Shown: positions 29,997 to 38,490, counted from the stretch's first letter. The stretch is DNA of 64,000 bases from Aestuariibacter sp. (GCA_017794925.1 CP051238.1:341177-405176); one strand, 5' to 3'. A program made the numbers and translations. The notes: generated by a model from the letters alone, not told the origin.

Positions 29997-30914
29997 GTGG
30001 CTGCAGCAAATTTACTTGCGTTATTGGACGACATCGCAACCATGCTCGATGACATCGCAGTAATGTCAAAAATGGCCGCCAAGAAAACCGCCGGTGTGTT
30101 AGGCGATGATTTGGCATTGAATGCAAACCAGGTTCAGGGAGTGAAACCTGATCGCGAAATTCCAGTGGTAATGGCCGTAGCCAAAGGCTCATTCCTGAAT
30201 AAACTGATTTTAGTACCGGCCGCCTTGCTAATCAGTGCATTTGTGCCGGTATTGATTACTGTGCTGCTGGTCATTGGCGGGCTTTATCTGTGTTTTGAGG
30301 GAGCAGAGAAGCTTCTTCATAAATTTTTCGCACCACACGATGAGCATGAAGACGCTGAAGCCCGGTTAAATAAACTTGCCGATGACAGCGTTGATCTGGT
30401 GTCTATGGAGAAAGATAAAATAAAAGGGGCTATTCGCACAGACTTTATTCTCTCCGCAGAAATCGTCGTCATCACGCTGGGCTCTATTCAGGAAGCTGAC
30501 TTATTTTCGCAAATCCTGATACTGAGTGGCCTGAGCATAGCCTTTACCGTCGGTGTCTACGGACTCGTGGCCGCCATAGTAAAGATGGACGATTTTGGTT
30601 TGTACCTGCTACGTAAATCATTAACCGGCTCATTCAATACCGCCCAGCGATTGGGTGGTCGCTTTATGCTGACCGCCGCACCAGCACTGATGAAGTTCCT
30701 GTCAGTGGCGGGTACCATTGCGATGTTTTTAGTGGGAGGGGGAATCCTTACCCACAGTATTGGTTTCCTGCATCATATTGCAGAGTCTGTAATCAACCTG
30801 GCTCCCTCTGTTGACTGGTTAATGAGTATCGCCTTTGACGGTGTTGCTGGTGTGATTGCAGGCGCCATTATTGCACTGGCAGTACAAGCCTGGACTAAAT
30901 TTACTGCGAAATAA
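29997..30914 (+). CDS. DUF808 inner-membrane protein (YedI family)
   Basis: A 305-residue membrane protein. The N-terminus AAANLLALLDDIATMLDDIAVMSKMAAKKTAGVLGDDLALNA is characteristic of DUF808/YedI. Hydrophobic helices follow at about 72-96, 150-200 and 230-300. The start is GTG at 29997, with AAGGA 8 bases upstream inside the end of the previous gene. The last 14 bases overlap the convergent azurin gene. The function of the family is unknown. Confidence 0.88.
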   Translation: MAAANLLALLDDIATMLDDIAVMSKMAAKKTAGVLGDDLALNANQVQGVKPDREIPVVMAVAKGSFLNKLILVPAALLISAFVPVLITVLLVIGGLYLCFEGAEKLLHKFFAPHDEHEDAEARLNKLADDSVDLVSMEKDKIKGAIRTDFILSAEIVVITLGSIQEADLFSQILILSGLSIAFTVGVYGLVAAIVKMDDFGLYLLRKSLTGSFNTAQRLGGRFMLTAAPALMKFLSVAGTIAMFLVGGGILTHSIGFLHHIAESVINLAPSVDWLMSIAFDGVAGVIAGAIIALAVQAWTKFTAK

Positions 30915-31368
30915 TAAGCTCTCCTTTCATCATTACCCAGTGTCCTGGTGCAGCGCAAAAGAAAACATAGCGTTGCGCCGGGTCCAGCTCAGACGTTGAA
31001 AAAGATACATCGGCGCTTTCGCCACCACCAATGACCTCTGATGCAGCAATTACCCTCTGGTCGTCAGGTGCAACATAACGATTCGCAACGCCCGTCTTAA
31101 AGCTGTCAGCTGCAATACCTTGCATATCGCTTTCCAAAGCAACAACGACGTTATGCCCCATTGCGGCAACAGGTAACTTGCCAATATGTTTTAAGGTAAT
31201 GGTTATGGTGTCACACCCAATATCCACGGCGAGCTTTTTTTGCACAAACTGCATACGGTCGTTCGCTTCCAGACGCAACTCACACTGATTACTTTCGCTA
31301 CTTGCCAGCGCCTGGGCTGAAAACACACTAAAAACAAAGTAACCAATAACAACTAATACCTTTCGCAT
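30901..31368 (-). CDS. azu: Azurin (periplasmic blue copper protein)
   Basis: A type I copper electron carrier. The 155-residue precursor has a signal peptide ending near ALASSES. Copper ligands are His72 (MGHNVV), Cys138, His143 and Met147 (FFCAAPGHWVMMKG) with correct spacing. The structural disulfide pair fits Cys29 and Cys52. It probably donates electrons to periplasmic oxidases or peroxidases. No obvious partner redox gene is adjacent. Confidence 0.95.
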   Translation of the reverse strand: MRKVLVVIGYFVFSVFSAQALASSESNQCELRLEANDRMQFVQKKLAVDIGCDTITITLKHIGKLPVAAMGHNVVVALESDMQGIAADSFKTGVANRYVAPDDQRVIAASEVIGGGESADVSFSTSELDPAQRYVFFCAAPGHWVMMKGELIISQ

Positions 31369-31620
31369 AACTGATTCCCAAACCTAGTTGATTGGGGAGC
31401 AGTTAATCACGCAGACGTTAAATAGCGCCAACCGAAATAGTTGATCAGTATTATCGGTTTTTCCCATTATCCGAGGAAGAAGATAACCTGTAGCCTTGCA
31501 AACCGCGTTCGCAGTTCTCTGTTAACCGTTAGTCGTTTTGACGAATAATGTGTGATTTTCACCTATAAAATTTGCTGCGCTTGGCAGGTTTATTTTTCGT
31601 AACAAATAAATATTGTTTTA

Positions 31621-31633
31621 AATCAGTAATTTA
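31621..31633. promoter_or_regulatory. IHF-type site
   Basis: AATCAG-TAAT-TTA fits the IHF pattern WATCAR-N4-TTR at every position. It lies about 18 bases upstream of the sigma54-type -24 box, where DNA bending is commonly used by such promoters. Matches of this kind also occur by chance in AT-rich DNA. Confidence 0.45.
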
Positions 31634-31648
31634 AAAATAATTTAATCT

Positions 31649-31665
31649 TTGGCACAACTATCGCA
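31649..31665 (+). promoter_or_regulatory. Sigma54-type promoter of the 39-residue gene
   Basis: TTGGCAC-AACTA-TCGCA: a full -24 box, GG and GC exactly ten bases apart, and one mismatch in the -12 box. Predicted transcription start is about 31676, giving a leader of about 43 bases to the ATG at 31719. Confidence 0.65.
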
Positions 31666-31718
31666 ACAGTTGCTGCGACTTACAGGTTAGCAGGACATGG
31701 AACAGCGAGGTGCAGGAT

Positions 31719-31838
31719 ATGATCACTTACAGCTTTATTTTATGGTTGGTGTTAGGCCCGGTACTGGCCTATGTGGTAGCGCTGGGTATTTTTAACGGTA
31801 TTCGTTATTTGTTTACGTCAGATACAGTTGCTCACTAG
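31719..31838 (+). CDS. 39-residue membrane peptide
   Basis: A short frame not seen among longer ORFs. The peptide starts MITYSFILWLVLGPVLAY, and residues 4-27 form one hydrophobic helix; the tail reads IRYLFTSDTVAH. A good ribosome site (GAGGT) sits 7 bases before the ATG. The frame is exactly bracketed by a sigma54-type promoter and a strong terminator, so the unit looks like a real gene. I do not recognise the peptide. An alternative is that the transcript acts mainly as a small RNA. Confidence 0.6.
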   Translation: MITYSFILWLVLGPVLAYVVALGIFNGIRYLFTSDTVAH

Positions 31839-31880
31839 CCCCCGATTTTACAGAACCAAACTACTCCCGTAGTGCCACTT

Positions 31881-31922
31881 CTCAGGAATTGCATACGCAT
31901 TGCAATCTCCTGAGTTTTTTTT
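31881..31922 (+). terminator. Terminator of the small unit
   Basis: CTCAGGA with TCCTGAG, extended inward by ATTGCA with TGCAAT around one bulged C, followed by eight T residues on the plus strand. There is no T run for the minus strand, so it serves the small plus-strand unit and not mrcB. Confidence 0.9.
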
Positions 31923-31948
31923 ACAGGGCCAGTACCTTTAAAGTTTGG

Positions 31949-34279
31949 CTACAAGCCCAGTAAACGCTCCCACCAGGACTTTTTAGACGCTTTTTTCTCT
32001 GAGTTTTTCGGTGTAACAGGCTTACCAAAGCAGTCTTGCTGTGCAGGCGGCAAGACATCAAGAACGGCAGGCACACTCAGACTATTGGGACAACCAGCCA
32101 CAACAACATCCCCCGTATTCGGGTCAAAGTGCGCGATACCTAATCCATCAGGAAAACGTCTCGATAACGATTTAGGCTCCTGCAACTGCTGATACGCAAT
32201 AAACACCGGTAAGGCGCCGCTGGCACCGGTTAGTCCAACGGAGGCATTATCGTCATTACCAATCCAAACCGTAGTGAGGTTATTGCGATCAAACCCAGCA
32301 AACCAACTGTCACGGTAGTCATCCGTGGTACCTGTTTTACCCGCCATGTTGATATTGGGAAACGTTCGCCCCAGGGATTTTGCCGTGCCGTCTGTTGTAA
32401 CTTTATACAGAGCGTAATTCAGCAAATAGGCTGCTTCATCTTCTACCCGCTGCTCACCATATTCTGCCTGGCGCCACATCAGGTGATCATTTGCACTTAC
32501 GATTGCGCTGACAGCATGGAGCGGTCGGTAGGCGCCGTTATTTGACAAGGTTTGGTACATTTGTGTTGTCTCAAATGGCGTTAAAGCAACGGCTCCCAGA
32601 GTTAATGAAGGCACCATAGGGAAGTCTCGCTTCACGCCCAGACTTCGCAACATACCAGCCACTTTATCAATGCCCAGGTCCAGACCCAGATTTACGGTAG
32701 GTACATTCAGTGAGCGGGACAGGGCATTCAGCAATGGCACAGAACCGCTAAAGGTTTTGTCAAAGTTTTGAGGCTGCCAGGGTTTACCATGTTCATCTTC
32801 AATCGTCAGCGGATTATCTTCAAGAGGGGTCGCCAGGTTGTATCGACCAGGTTCAGACAAGGCGGCTACGTAAACCGCGGGTTTGGCAAGCGAACCAATA
32901 GGACGTACGGCATCCAGCGCTCGGTTAAACCCTGCGAATCCAGCATTTTTCCCGCCAACAATAGCTCGCAATTGACCACTGGCGATATCGGCTACCAGCA
33001 TGGCCCCCTCGAGCGGCACTTCCTTTCCATTTTGCAGTTTCGTCAGTGTGGTTGTTAACGCTTTTTCTGCGCGACGCTGGGCGTGAATATCCAGTGTCGT
33101 AAACACTTTCACCCCGGATTCACGAATATTCGGGTCCGCCAGAATGGTTTGCAACTCGCGTTTTACCTGAGACATAAAAGCAGGATGTTTGCCGGTTGCC
33201 AGACTGTCTCCAGTCGCGATGCCCAACGGCCTGGATACCGCCATTTCGTATTCCTGTGGCGTAATATCGTTCGCTTCCATGAGTAAACGCAGTACCAGAT
33301 TACGTCTTTCAATGGCTCTGTCCGGGTACTTTCTGGGGTTATAAAACGAGGGACCTTTGATCATCGCTACCATCAGCGCAATTTCAGTTTCATCCAATTC
33401 ATTGATAGGACGGTCGAAAAAGAAATAGCTGGCGAGCCCAAATCCATGCACGGCCATACTGCCACTCTGGCCAAGAAACACTTCATTTAAATACGCCTGA
33501 ATAATGGCGTCTTTGCTGTATCGTGCATCAATGATAATCGCCATCAGCGCTTCTTTTACCTTGCGCTCAATAGAGCGTTCCCGGCTCAGATACAGGTTTT
33601 TCACTAACTGCTGGGTTAACGTACTGCCCCCCTGTACGGTTTTCCCTGCGGCAATATTTGCTACCAGCGCCCGGAGTATAGACAATGGCGCCACCCCGTG
33701 ATGTGTATAGAAATCCCGATCTTCCACCAGCGTCAGTGCTTTGACCAGTAAAGGCGGCACGTCATCCAGCTTAACCAGCATGCGATCTTCGCTACTTCCG
33801 CTTGCCAAACGGGTAACCAGCCAGGACTCGAGCTGCATTGACGACAAGGACTGACCCGTATCCACATCGCGAATCACCGCGATACGTGCACCTTCCCAGC
33901 TAATCAATAAACGTTGTAATGGCTGATAACCCTCGGGGAAGTGAAATGCTCGCCTGAATACCTCGATACTCCTACTGGCAACACTGTATTCTCCGCTTCC
34001 CGACGGCGCAGGGACTTTTCGATAACCCAGTAATTTGAGTTCATCAATGACTTCTTTGCGGGTGATCTCTTCACCCACTTCAATATTTAAAGGACGCGCA
34101 TAAATTTGCGCAGGCACCTGCCACTTGTTTCCAGAGAAGTGATGCTTAATTTGCGCGTCGAGATAAAACAAATACGCACCAAACAACACGCTCAGTAATA
34201 ACAGTAATTTCCAGATAACACCCCACCAGAGGCGTTTTTTTACGGTGGGCTCGGCAGTCTTCTTCGATCGGGTTGTCAC
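31949..34279 (-). CDS. mrcB: Penicillin-binding protein 1B
   Basis: Bifunctional peptidoglycan synthase, 776 residues. Order: cytosolic tail, membrane helix (about 20-42), UB2H-like domain, GT51 glycosyltransferase with the catalytic Glu in VEDRDFYTHHGV and the motif GGSTLTQQLVKNL, then a transpeptidase with SLAK (in PIGSLAKPA), SLN and KTGTTDDYRDSWF. The UB2H region is the docking site of the outer-membrane activator LpoB in enterobacteria. No neighbour is involved in cell-wall synthesis except the lytic enzyme at 39.8 kb. Confidence 0.96.
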   Translation of the reverse strand: MTTRSKKTAEPTVKKRLWWGVIWKLLLLLSVLFGAYLFYLDAQIKHHFSGNKWQVPAQIYARPLNIEVGEEITRKEVIDELKLLGYRKVPAPSGSGEYSVASRSIEVFRRAFHFPEGYQPLQRLLISWEGARIAVIRDVDTGQSLSSMQLESWLVTRLASGSSEDRMLVKLDDVPPLLVKALTLVEDRDFYTHHGVAPLSILRALVANIAAGKTVQGGSTLTQQLVKNLYLSRERSIERKVKEALMAIIIDARYSKDAIIQAYLNEVFLGQSGSMAVHGFGLASYFFFDRPINELDETEIALMVAMIKGPSFYNPRKYPDRAIERRNLVLRLLMEANDITPQEYEMAVSRPLGIATGDSLATGKHPAFMSQVKRELQTILADPNIRESGVKVFTTLDIHAQRRAEKALTTTLTKLQNGKEVPLEGAMLVADIASGQLRAIVGGKNAGFAGFNRALDAVRPIGSLAKPAVYVAALSEPGRYNLATPLEDNPLTIEDEHGKPWQPQNFDKTFSGSVPLLNALSRSLNVPTVNLGLDLGIDKVAGMLRSLGVKRDFPMVPSLTLGAVALTPFETTQMYQTLSNNGAYRPLHAVSAIVSANDHLMWRQAEYGEQRVEDEAAYLLNYALYKVTTDGTAKSLGRTFPNINMAGKTGTTDDYRDSWFAGFDRNNLTTVWIGNDDNASVGLTGASGALPVFIAYQQLQEPKSLSRRFPDGLGIAHFDPNTGDVVVAGCPNSLSVPAVLDVLPPAQQDCFGKPVTPKNSEKKASKKSWWERLLGL

Positions 34280-34555
34280 AAATCTTCCACTAATTCTGAA
34301 CGTTAAGTTGTGTAAACTGAGGTCTTTGAATCGAACCTGCTAACGTAAATGACGTTAAATTGTGTGCTGCATCATACTTTTGGCTCATCAGACTAGACAA
34401 GCGTATGTACACTTTTTACTCTGTAAGAAACTTAGCATCCGAAATACCGTTTCGGCTTGCTCGGTGCTCAGCAGTCTTTTAGCGCGATAAAGCCGGTAAA
34501 AGAATGTGTCATTGCGCGTAGCAACGCAATAGCCAGCCAGAAAAAGGAGTGTACC

Positions 34556-34798
34556 ATGAAAATCTCTATCGACATTGATCTGTCACCGTCTGAAGCACGC
34601 GAGTTATTAGGCTGGCCCGACATGACCAAAATTCACGAAGCATCTATCGCTATGTTTACCGAACAAATGAAAAACGGTAATCAGGAAGCCATGATGACCA
34701 TGCTAAAACCCTACCTTGACGGCAGTCAGCAAGCATTTAGCTTTTATCAGAAAATGATGGAAGGTATTGCTACCGGTGCCGCCACGACTAAAAAATAG
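34556..34798 (+). CDS. DUF6489-like small protein of the PHA locus
   Basis: An 80-residue protein starting MKISIDIDLSPSEARELLGW, with no signal peptide. I take it as a DUF6489-type protein, a family seen next to PHA synthase genes. I chose the ATG at 34556 since AAAAAGGAG lies 6 bases before it. The C-terminal half is a helix with Met and Gln residues (FYQKMMEGIATGAATTKK) that resembles phasin-like amphipathic ends. It precedes phaC by 18 bases and probably shares its mRNA. A role on granules is inference. Confidence 0.7.
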   Translation: MKISIDIDLSPSEARELLGWPDMTKIHEASIAMFTEQMKNGNQEAMMTMLKPYLDGSQQAFSFYQKMMEGIATGAATTKK

Positions 34799-34816
34799 CC
34801 CACACAAGGAGTGCTT

Positions 34817-36601
34817 GTGCAGCAACAGGACCACAACGAAATTTTGGACACGTTGAATCAATACGCTGAGCAGTTTAACAGCATGGTTCAAAAAATTCTG
34901 ACCCGTCAGGCTGGCAGTACCGACACTGCCGCCATGTTTGACCCCGAAAAACTGCAGGCATTACTCACCAGCAAGCTGGCTGAAAACGTGCAGGTTGACA
35001 CATCAAAGCTGCTCGAAAATCAAATGGCTTTTATGCGTCAGCAAACTGAACTGTGGCAGCAAGCCACCAAAGCAATGTTTGGTGAAAAAGCGGAAAATGT
35101 CGCAGCGGAAGAAAGAGGGGATCGTCGTTTTAGTCATAGCGACTGGTCCGAGAATCCGGTATTCAGCTATTTGAAGCAGGCATATTTAATCAATTCAAAA
35201 ATGCTTCAGGGGATGATGGACTCAATGACCTTTGCCGACCCCAAGTCCGCTGAACAGGTAAAGTTCTACACGCGCCAGTACATTAACTCTGTCGCTCCTA
35301 CCAATTACTTGTTCTCTAATCCTGAAGTGTGTGAAGAAATCCTGAAAAGCAAAGGTCAGAGTATGCTTAAAGGGATTGAGAACTTCATGCGCGACCTCGA
35401 GCAAAGCCCGCTTGAGGCGTTTAAGATTACCCAAACCGACATGTCGGCCTTTGAACTGGGTGGAAACCTGGCGACAACATCAGGCGAAGTGGTGTACCAG
35501 AACGATTTGATCCAGTTGATTCACTATACGCCGAAAAAAGCAAAAACCTATGCACCGCCTATATTGTTCGTTCCACCGTTTATCAACAAATACTACATAT
35601 TGGATTTGGACGAGAAAAAATCAGCGGTGAAAGGGCTATTGGATTCGGGCTTCAGCGTATTCATGATTTCCTGGATCAACCCTGATCGCTCACTGGCAGA
35701 CCATGATTTTGTAAGCTACATGAAACACGGCCCCATCGCTGCACTGGATGTCGTATGTGAAATCACCGGACAACCCAAAGTCAATATGGTGGGTTTCTGC
35801 GTGGGTGGTACCTTGTCGGCGATGACGTCAGCCTATTTACGCGCACAGGGCGATGAACGCATATTGTCACTGACGCTTCTCACTACTTTACTGGACTTTA
35901 GCGAACCCGGTGAAATCGGTAATTACCTGACCGAAGAGAGCCTGAAGGCAATGGAGCAAAATGCCGATATTAAAGGTGTTTACGATGGTCGGATACTTGG
36001 CTTGAGCTTTAGTCTGCTCAGAGAGAACAACCTGTTTTGGTCGTACTTTATTAACAACTACCTGAAAGGCCAGGACCCGGCAGCCTTTGATATTCTGTAC
36101 TGGAACAGTGACGCAACTAACATTACATCTGCCTGCTTTAAGCAGTATGTGCGAACGATGTACTGGGAAAACAAACTCAAAACGCCCGGCGCTATTGTGA
36201 TAGACGGCGTGCCTATTGATTTAGGCAATATTGATATGCCGGTTTATTTCCTGTCTACCATTGCCGATCACATTGTGCTCTGGCAAGCCGCGTATCAGGG
36301 AACGCAACTGGTCGGTGGCGATACCCGCTTTGTTCTGGCGGGCTCGGGACACCTGGCAGGCGTAATCAACCCGCCAGACAAAGGTAAATACCCACACTGG
36401 GTCAATACCGAGCTTCCGGACAGCGCTGGCAGTTGGTTTGATGGTGCAGAGCAAGTGGAAGGGTCATGGTGGCCAGACTGGCATGCCTGGCTGGCAACAC
36501 ATAATGATGCCAAGATCACGGCGCCCAAACCTGGTAAACACAAAGCATACCCGTCTATTGAGGCTGCGCCAGGTAGCTACGTGAAGAAGCGCCTGGACTA
36601 A
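34817..36601 (+). CDS. phaC: Class I poly(3-hydroxyalkanoate) synthase
   Basis: Polymerises (R)-3-hydroxyacyl-CoA into storage polyester at the granule surface. It has 594 residues from the GTG at 34817, which has AAGGAG 5 bases upstream; the GTG at 34811 lies within the ribosome site. The catalytic triad is Cys328 in the lipase-like box GFCVGG, Asp484 in IADHIVLW and His512 in SGHLAGVINPP. The length and lack of a phaE neighbour place it in class I. The next genes, phaR, two phasins and phaZ, are all of the same pathway. Confidence 0.96.
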   Translation: MQQQDHNEILDTLNQYAEQFNSMVQKILTRQAGSTDTAAMFDPEKLQALLTSKLAENVQVDTSKLLENQMAFMRQQTELWQQATKAMFGEKAENVAAEERGDRRFSHSDWSENPVFSYLKQAYLINSKMLQGMMDSMTFADPKSAEQVKFYTRQYINSVAPTNYLFSNPEVCEEILKSKGQSMLKGIENFMRDLEQSPLEAFKITQTDMSAFELGGNLATTSGEVVYQNDLIQLIHYTPKKAKTYAPPILFVPPFINKYYILDLDEKKSAVKGLLDSGFSVFMISWINPDRSLADHDFVSYMKHGPIAALDVVCEITGQPKVNMVGFCVGGTLSAMTSAYLRAQGDERILSLTLLTTLLDFSEPGEIGNYLTEESLKAMEQNADIKGVYDGRILGLSFSLLRENNLFWSYFINNYLKGQDPAAFDILYWNSDATNITSACFKQYVRTMYWENKLKTPGAIVIDGVPIDLGNIDMPVYFLSTIADHIVLWQAAYQGTQLVGGDTRFVLAGSGHLAGVINPPDKGKYPHWVNTELPDSAGSWFDGAEQVEGSWWPDWHAWLATHNDAKITAPKPGKHKAYPSIEAAPGSYVKKRLD

Positions 36602-36611
36602 CCGCTTTGTT

Positions 36612-36636
36612 GCCGCTGCCATACATTGGCGGCGGC
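36612..36636 (+). terminator. Hairpin after phaC
   Basis: GCCGCTGCCA and TGGCGGCGGC pair with one G-T wobble around TACAT. The tail is only moderately T-rich (TTAAATTTGCTCTTTT). It may reduce read-through from phaC into phaR. Confidence 0.5.
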
Positions 36637-36701
36637 TTAAATTTGCTCTTTTGCTAGCTTTTACGCTACATTGCGCACAATGACTGCAAAGAGTAATCAC
36701 C

Positions 36702-37139
36702 ATGATCACTATCAAGAAGTACCCTAATCGCCGACTCTATGACACCGCACAGAGTCAGTATGTGAACATGGATTACATTAAGTCTTTAGTAAAAGCCCGT
36801 ACGGATTTTAATGTTGTTGACTCCAAAACCGGAGAGGACGTTACCAAGACTATATTGCTGCAAATCATCAGTGAATCTGAAACTAATGAGCAGCAATCAA
36901 TACTAACCAGTAAGCTGCTGATGCAACTAATCCGATTTTATGATTCTGATATGCAGGTGTTTTTACGGGAGTACCTGGAACAAAGTCTGGTTAACTTCAT
37001 GGAACAACAGGATCAGCTGCAGGGTATGATGAAAAATATGGTGGATACCTCACCATTAGGCTTGTTCAGTAAAATGATGGAACAGAACCTGGATGTCTGG
37101 ACCAAGCCACCAAAACCGCCGACACCACCTAAAAAATAG
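36702..37139 (+). CDS. phaR: Polyhydroxyalkanoate synthesis repressor
   Basis: DNA- and polymer-binding repressor that releases phasin promoters when PHA granules appear. The 145-residue protein starts ITIKKYPNRRLYDTAQSQYVNMDYIK, the diagnostic PhaR/PHB_acc_N domain, followed by the PHB_acc repeat-like helices around residues 60-110 and a proline-rich tail (TKPPKPPTPPKK). Two matching palindromes lie in the next intergenic region, so it likely represses the first phasin gene directly. Confidence 0.95.
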   Translation: MITIKKYPNRRLYDTAQSQYVNMDYIKSLVKARTDFNVVDSKTGEDVTKTILLQIISESETNEQQSILTSKLLMQLIRFYDSDMQVFLREYLEQSLVNFMEQQDQLQGMMKNMVDTSPLGLFSKMMEQNLDVWTKPPKPPTPPKK

Positions 37140-37168
37140 CGTTCGTATACAATACGCCGTACCTTTAC

Positions 37169-37183
37169 TGCTGCAATGCAGCA
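37169..37183. promoter_or_regulatory. PhaR operator 1 (predicted)
   Basis: TGCTGC-AAT-GCAGCA is a perfect palindrome with a three-base spacer. It contains the CTGC-N3-GCAG core described for PhaR of Paracoccus. It lies 30 bases after the phaR stop and 120 bases upstream of an identical half-site pair. Confidence 0.7.
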
Positions 37184-37246
37184 TAAAAAATTACATATAT
37201 ATTCTATATTGTTCTAGCATTTTGCTGAATTGCAACAAAATTACCC

Positions 37247-37276
37247 TTGACCATTCCCAGCCAAGCTGTCTAATAT
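37247..37276 (+). promoter_or_regulatory. Sigma70-type promoter of phasin gene
   Basis: TTGACC (37247-37252) and TAATAT (37271-37276) with an 18-base spacer. The predicted start is near 37283, so PhaR operator 2 would cover about +6 to +20. Confidence 0.6.
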
Positions 37277-37288
37277 ATAACCAACGAA

Positions 37289-37303
37289 TGCTGCAGCGCA
37301 GCA
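37289..37303. promoter_or_regulatory. PhaR operator 2 (predicted)
   Basis: TGCTGC-AGC-GCAGCA, the same arms as operator 1 with a different spacer. It sits directly downstream of the predicted phasin transcription start and 27 bases before the ATG, a suitable position for repression. Confidence 0.75.
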
Positions 37304-37330
37304 AGTATAGACTTCGAAAGGGAGTGTTAT

Positions 37331-37978
37331 ATGTTTGGCAAATTTTCAGAACAGTTAAAGAAATCATCAAAGCCACTAAATTCTTTAATGGCGATGAACG
37401 CAAAGGCAATGGAAAACTTGTCTCAAAATCAAACCGAGTTATTTACCGGTTTGTTAACAGACAGCGTTAAATTTATTGAAAGCGTAACCGTACAAACCGA
37501 AGTAAAAGGGGTTGTTGCAGCTGGATCTGAATATGCCGAGTCCATGCGCGACCGACTTGCAATGGCCTCTAAAGGTGCTTACTCAACACTGAGCCACATG
37601 CAGGCTGAATTGAAAGATGTAATGAAGACGTCTTTGGAAGATGGTGTTGAAGCAGCTAAAACTGTGGTAGCGGAAGCGCCAAAAGCGGCAGCGGCTCCGT
37701 CAAAGGCTGCGCCGAAAAAAGCGGCGCCGAAGCCAGCAGCTAAAGCCACACCGAAGCCAAAAGCGCCGGCAAAGCCGAAAGCGGAGCCAGCAGCAGTAAA
37801 GGCTGAAGCACCGACTCCTGCGCCTGAAAAGGCAGTTGAAGCGCCTGCTCCGGCTGCTGAAGCAAAGCCAGCTGAGACGCCAAAGCCAGCAGCAAAGAAA
37901 ACAACGCGTACACGTAGAACCACGACTACCAAGAAGGCGCCTGCCAAGTCAGCACCTTCTACCAAATCAGAAAGTTAA
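37331..37978 (+). CDS. Phasin with Lys/Ala/Pro-rich tail
   Basis: A granule-coat protein of 215 residues. Residues 1-115 form the amphipathic phasin domain (KPLNSLMAMNAKAMENLSQNQ and so on). From about 116 the chain is an extended Ala, Lys and Pro-rich tail that ends with TTRTRRTTTTKKAPAK-like basic residues. This build resembles PhaF of Pseudomonas, whose tail binds DNA and helps distribute granules at division; the same role here is inference. GGGAG lies just before the ATG. The promoter region has the PhaR operators. Confidence 0.88.
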   Translation: MFGKFSEQLKKSSKPLNSLMAMNAKAMENLSQNQTELFTGLLTDSVKFIESVTVQTEVKGVVAAGSEYAESMRDRLAMASKGAYSTLSHMQAELKDVMKTSLEDGVEAAKTVVAEAPKAAAAPSKAAPKKAAPKPAAKATPKPKAPAKPKAEPAAVKAEAPTPAPEKAVEAPAPAAEAKPAETPKPAAKKTTRTRRTTTTKKAPAKSAPSTKSES

Positions 37979-38006
37979 CTAACGACTCTTTTTAAGGAGA
38001 GACACC

Positions 38007-38345
38007 ATGATCGAGCAAATGACAGAGAAGTTCCAAACTGCAATGAAGCCTGTTACAGATTTAGCGACGCTGAACATGAACACCATGCAAGAATTAGCAG
38101 AGAAGCAAAACAGCTTGTTTTCTACTCTGTTGTCTGACGGCATGTCTTTCGTTGAGACAGCTAGCCAGCAGAAAGACATGATGAGCCTTGCTGAAGCGCA
38201 AAAAGCGTATCTGGAAGGTGTTCAGGAAAAAATGACTGAATCTGCGAAAAGCAGCTACACCTTAATCACCGAAGCTCAAACTAAAGCCGGTGAAATGCTG
38301 AAAGGCATGAGCGAAGAATTTACGACTAAATTCACCGCTAAGTAA
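38007..38345 (+). CDS. Second, short phasin
   Basis: A 112-residue all-helical protein starting MIEQMTEKFQTAMKPVTDLATLNMNTMQ, matching the phasin pattern without any basic tail. Its core (ELAEKQNSLFSTLLSDGMSFVE) is clearly related to the first phasin (NLSQNQTELFTGLLTDSVKFIE), so the two are likely duplicates. AAGGAGAGAC precedes the ATG. It is 28 bases from the first phasin and followed by a terminator, so the two are probably cotranscribed. Confidence 0.88.
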   Translation: MIEQMTEKFQTAMKPVTDLATLNMNTMQELAEKQNSLFSTLLSDGMSFVETASQQKDMMSLAEAQKAYLEGVQEKMTESAKSSYTLITEAQTKAGEMLKGMSEEFTTKFTAK

Positions 38346-38359
38346 GACTAAAGAATAAG

Positions 38360-38392
38360 AAAGAGGGCTGTAGGGATCTATGGCCCTCTTTT
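38360..38392 (+). terminator. Terminator after phasin genes
   Basis: AAAGAGGGC and GCCCTCTTT pair around a 14-base loop and end in four T residues, 15 bases after the second phasin stop codon. Confidence 0.82.
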
Positions 38393-38490
38393 GCGTTCTA
38401 TGTTACATTTTTTTTACAAAAAATGAACTGATGTAAACCCTAGTTGTCCTACTCAGCGCTCGTTCATGTTGTATTGTTAGGAGTGACCGA

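Larger units (their letters stand above)
31369..31718. other. AT-rich regulatory region before a tiny gene
   Basis: 350 bases with no gene of normal size. It holds the azurin promoter side, a palindrome-like TCGT-TTTG-ACGA at 31533-31544 that could be an activator site, a long AT-rich tract from about 31570, an IHF-like site, and a sigma54-type promoter directed to the small gene at 31719. Confidence 0.5.

Noticed and set aside
37579..37965. Long minus-strand ORF (128 codons) opposite the first phasin
   Set aside because: It is a by-product of the Ala/Lys/Pro-rich low-complexity tail on the plus strand; its own sequence is Ala/Gly/Phe repeats with no family look.
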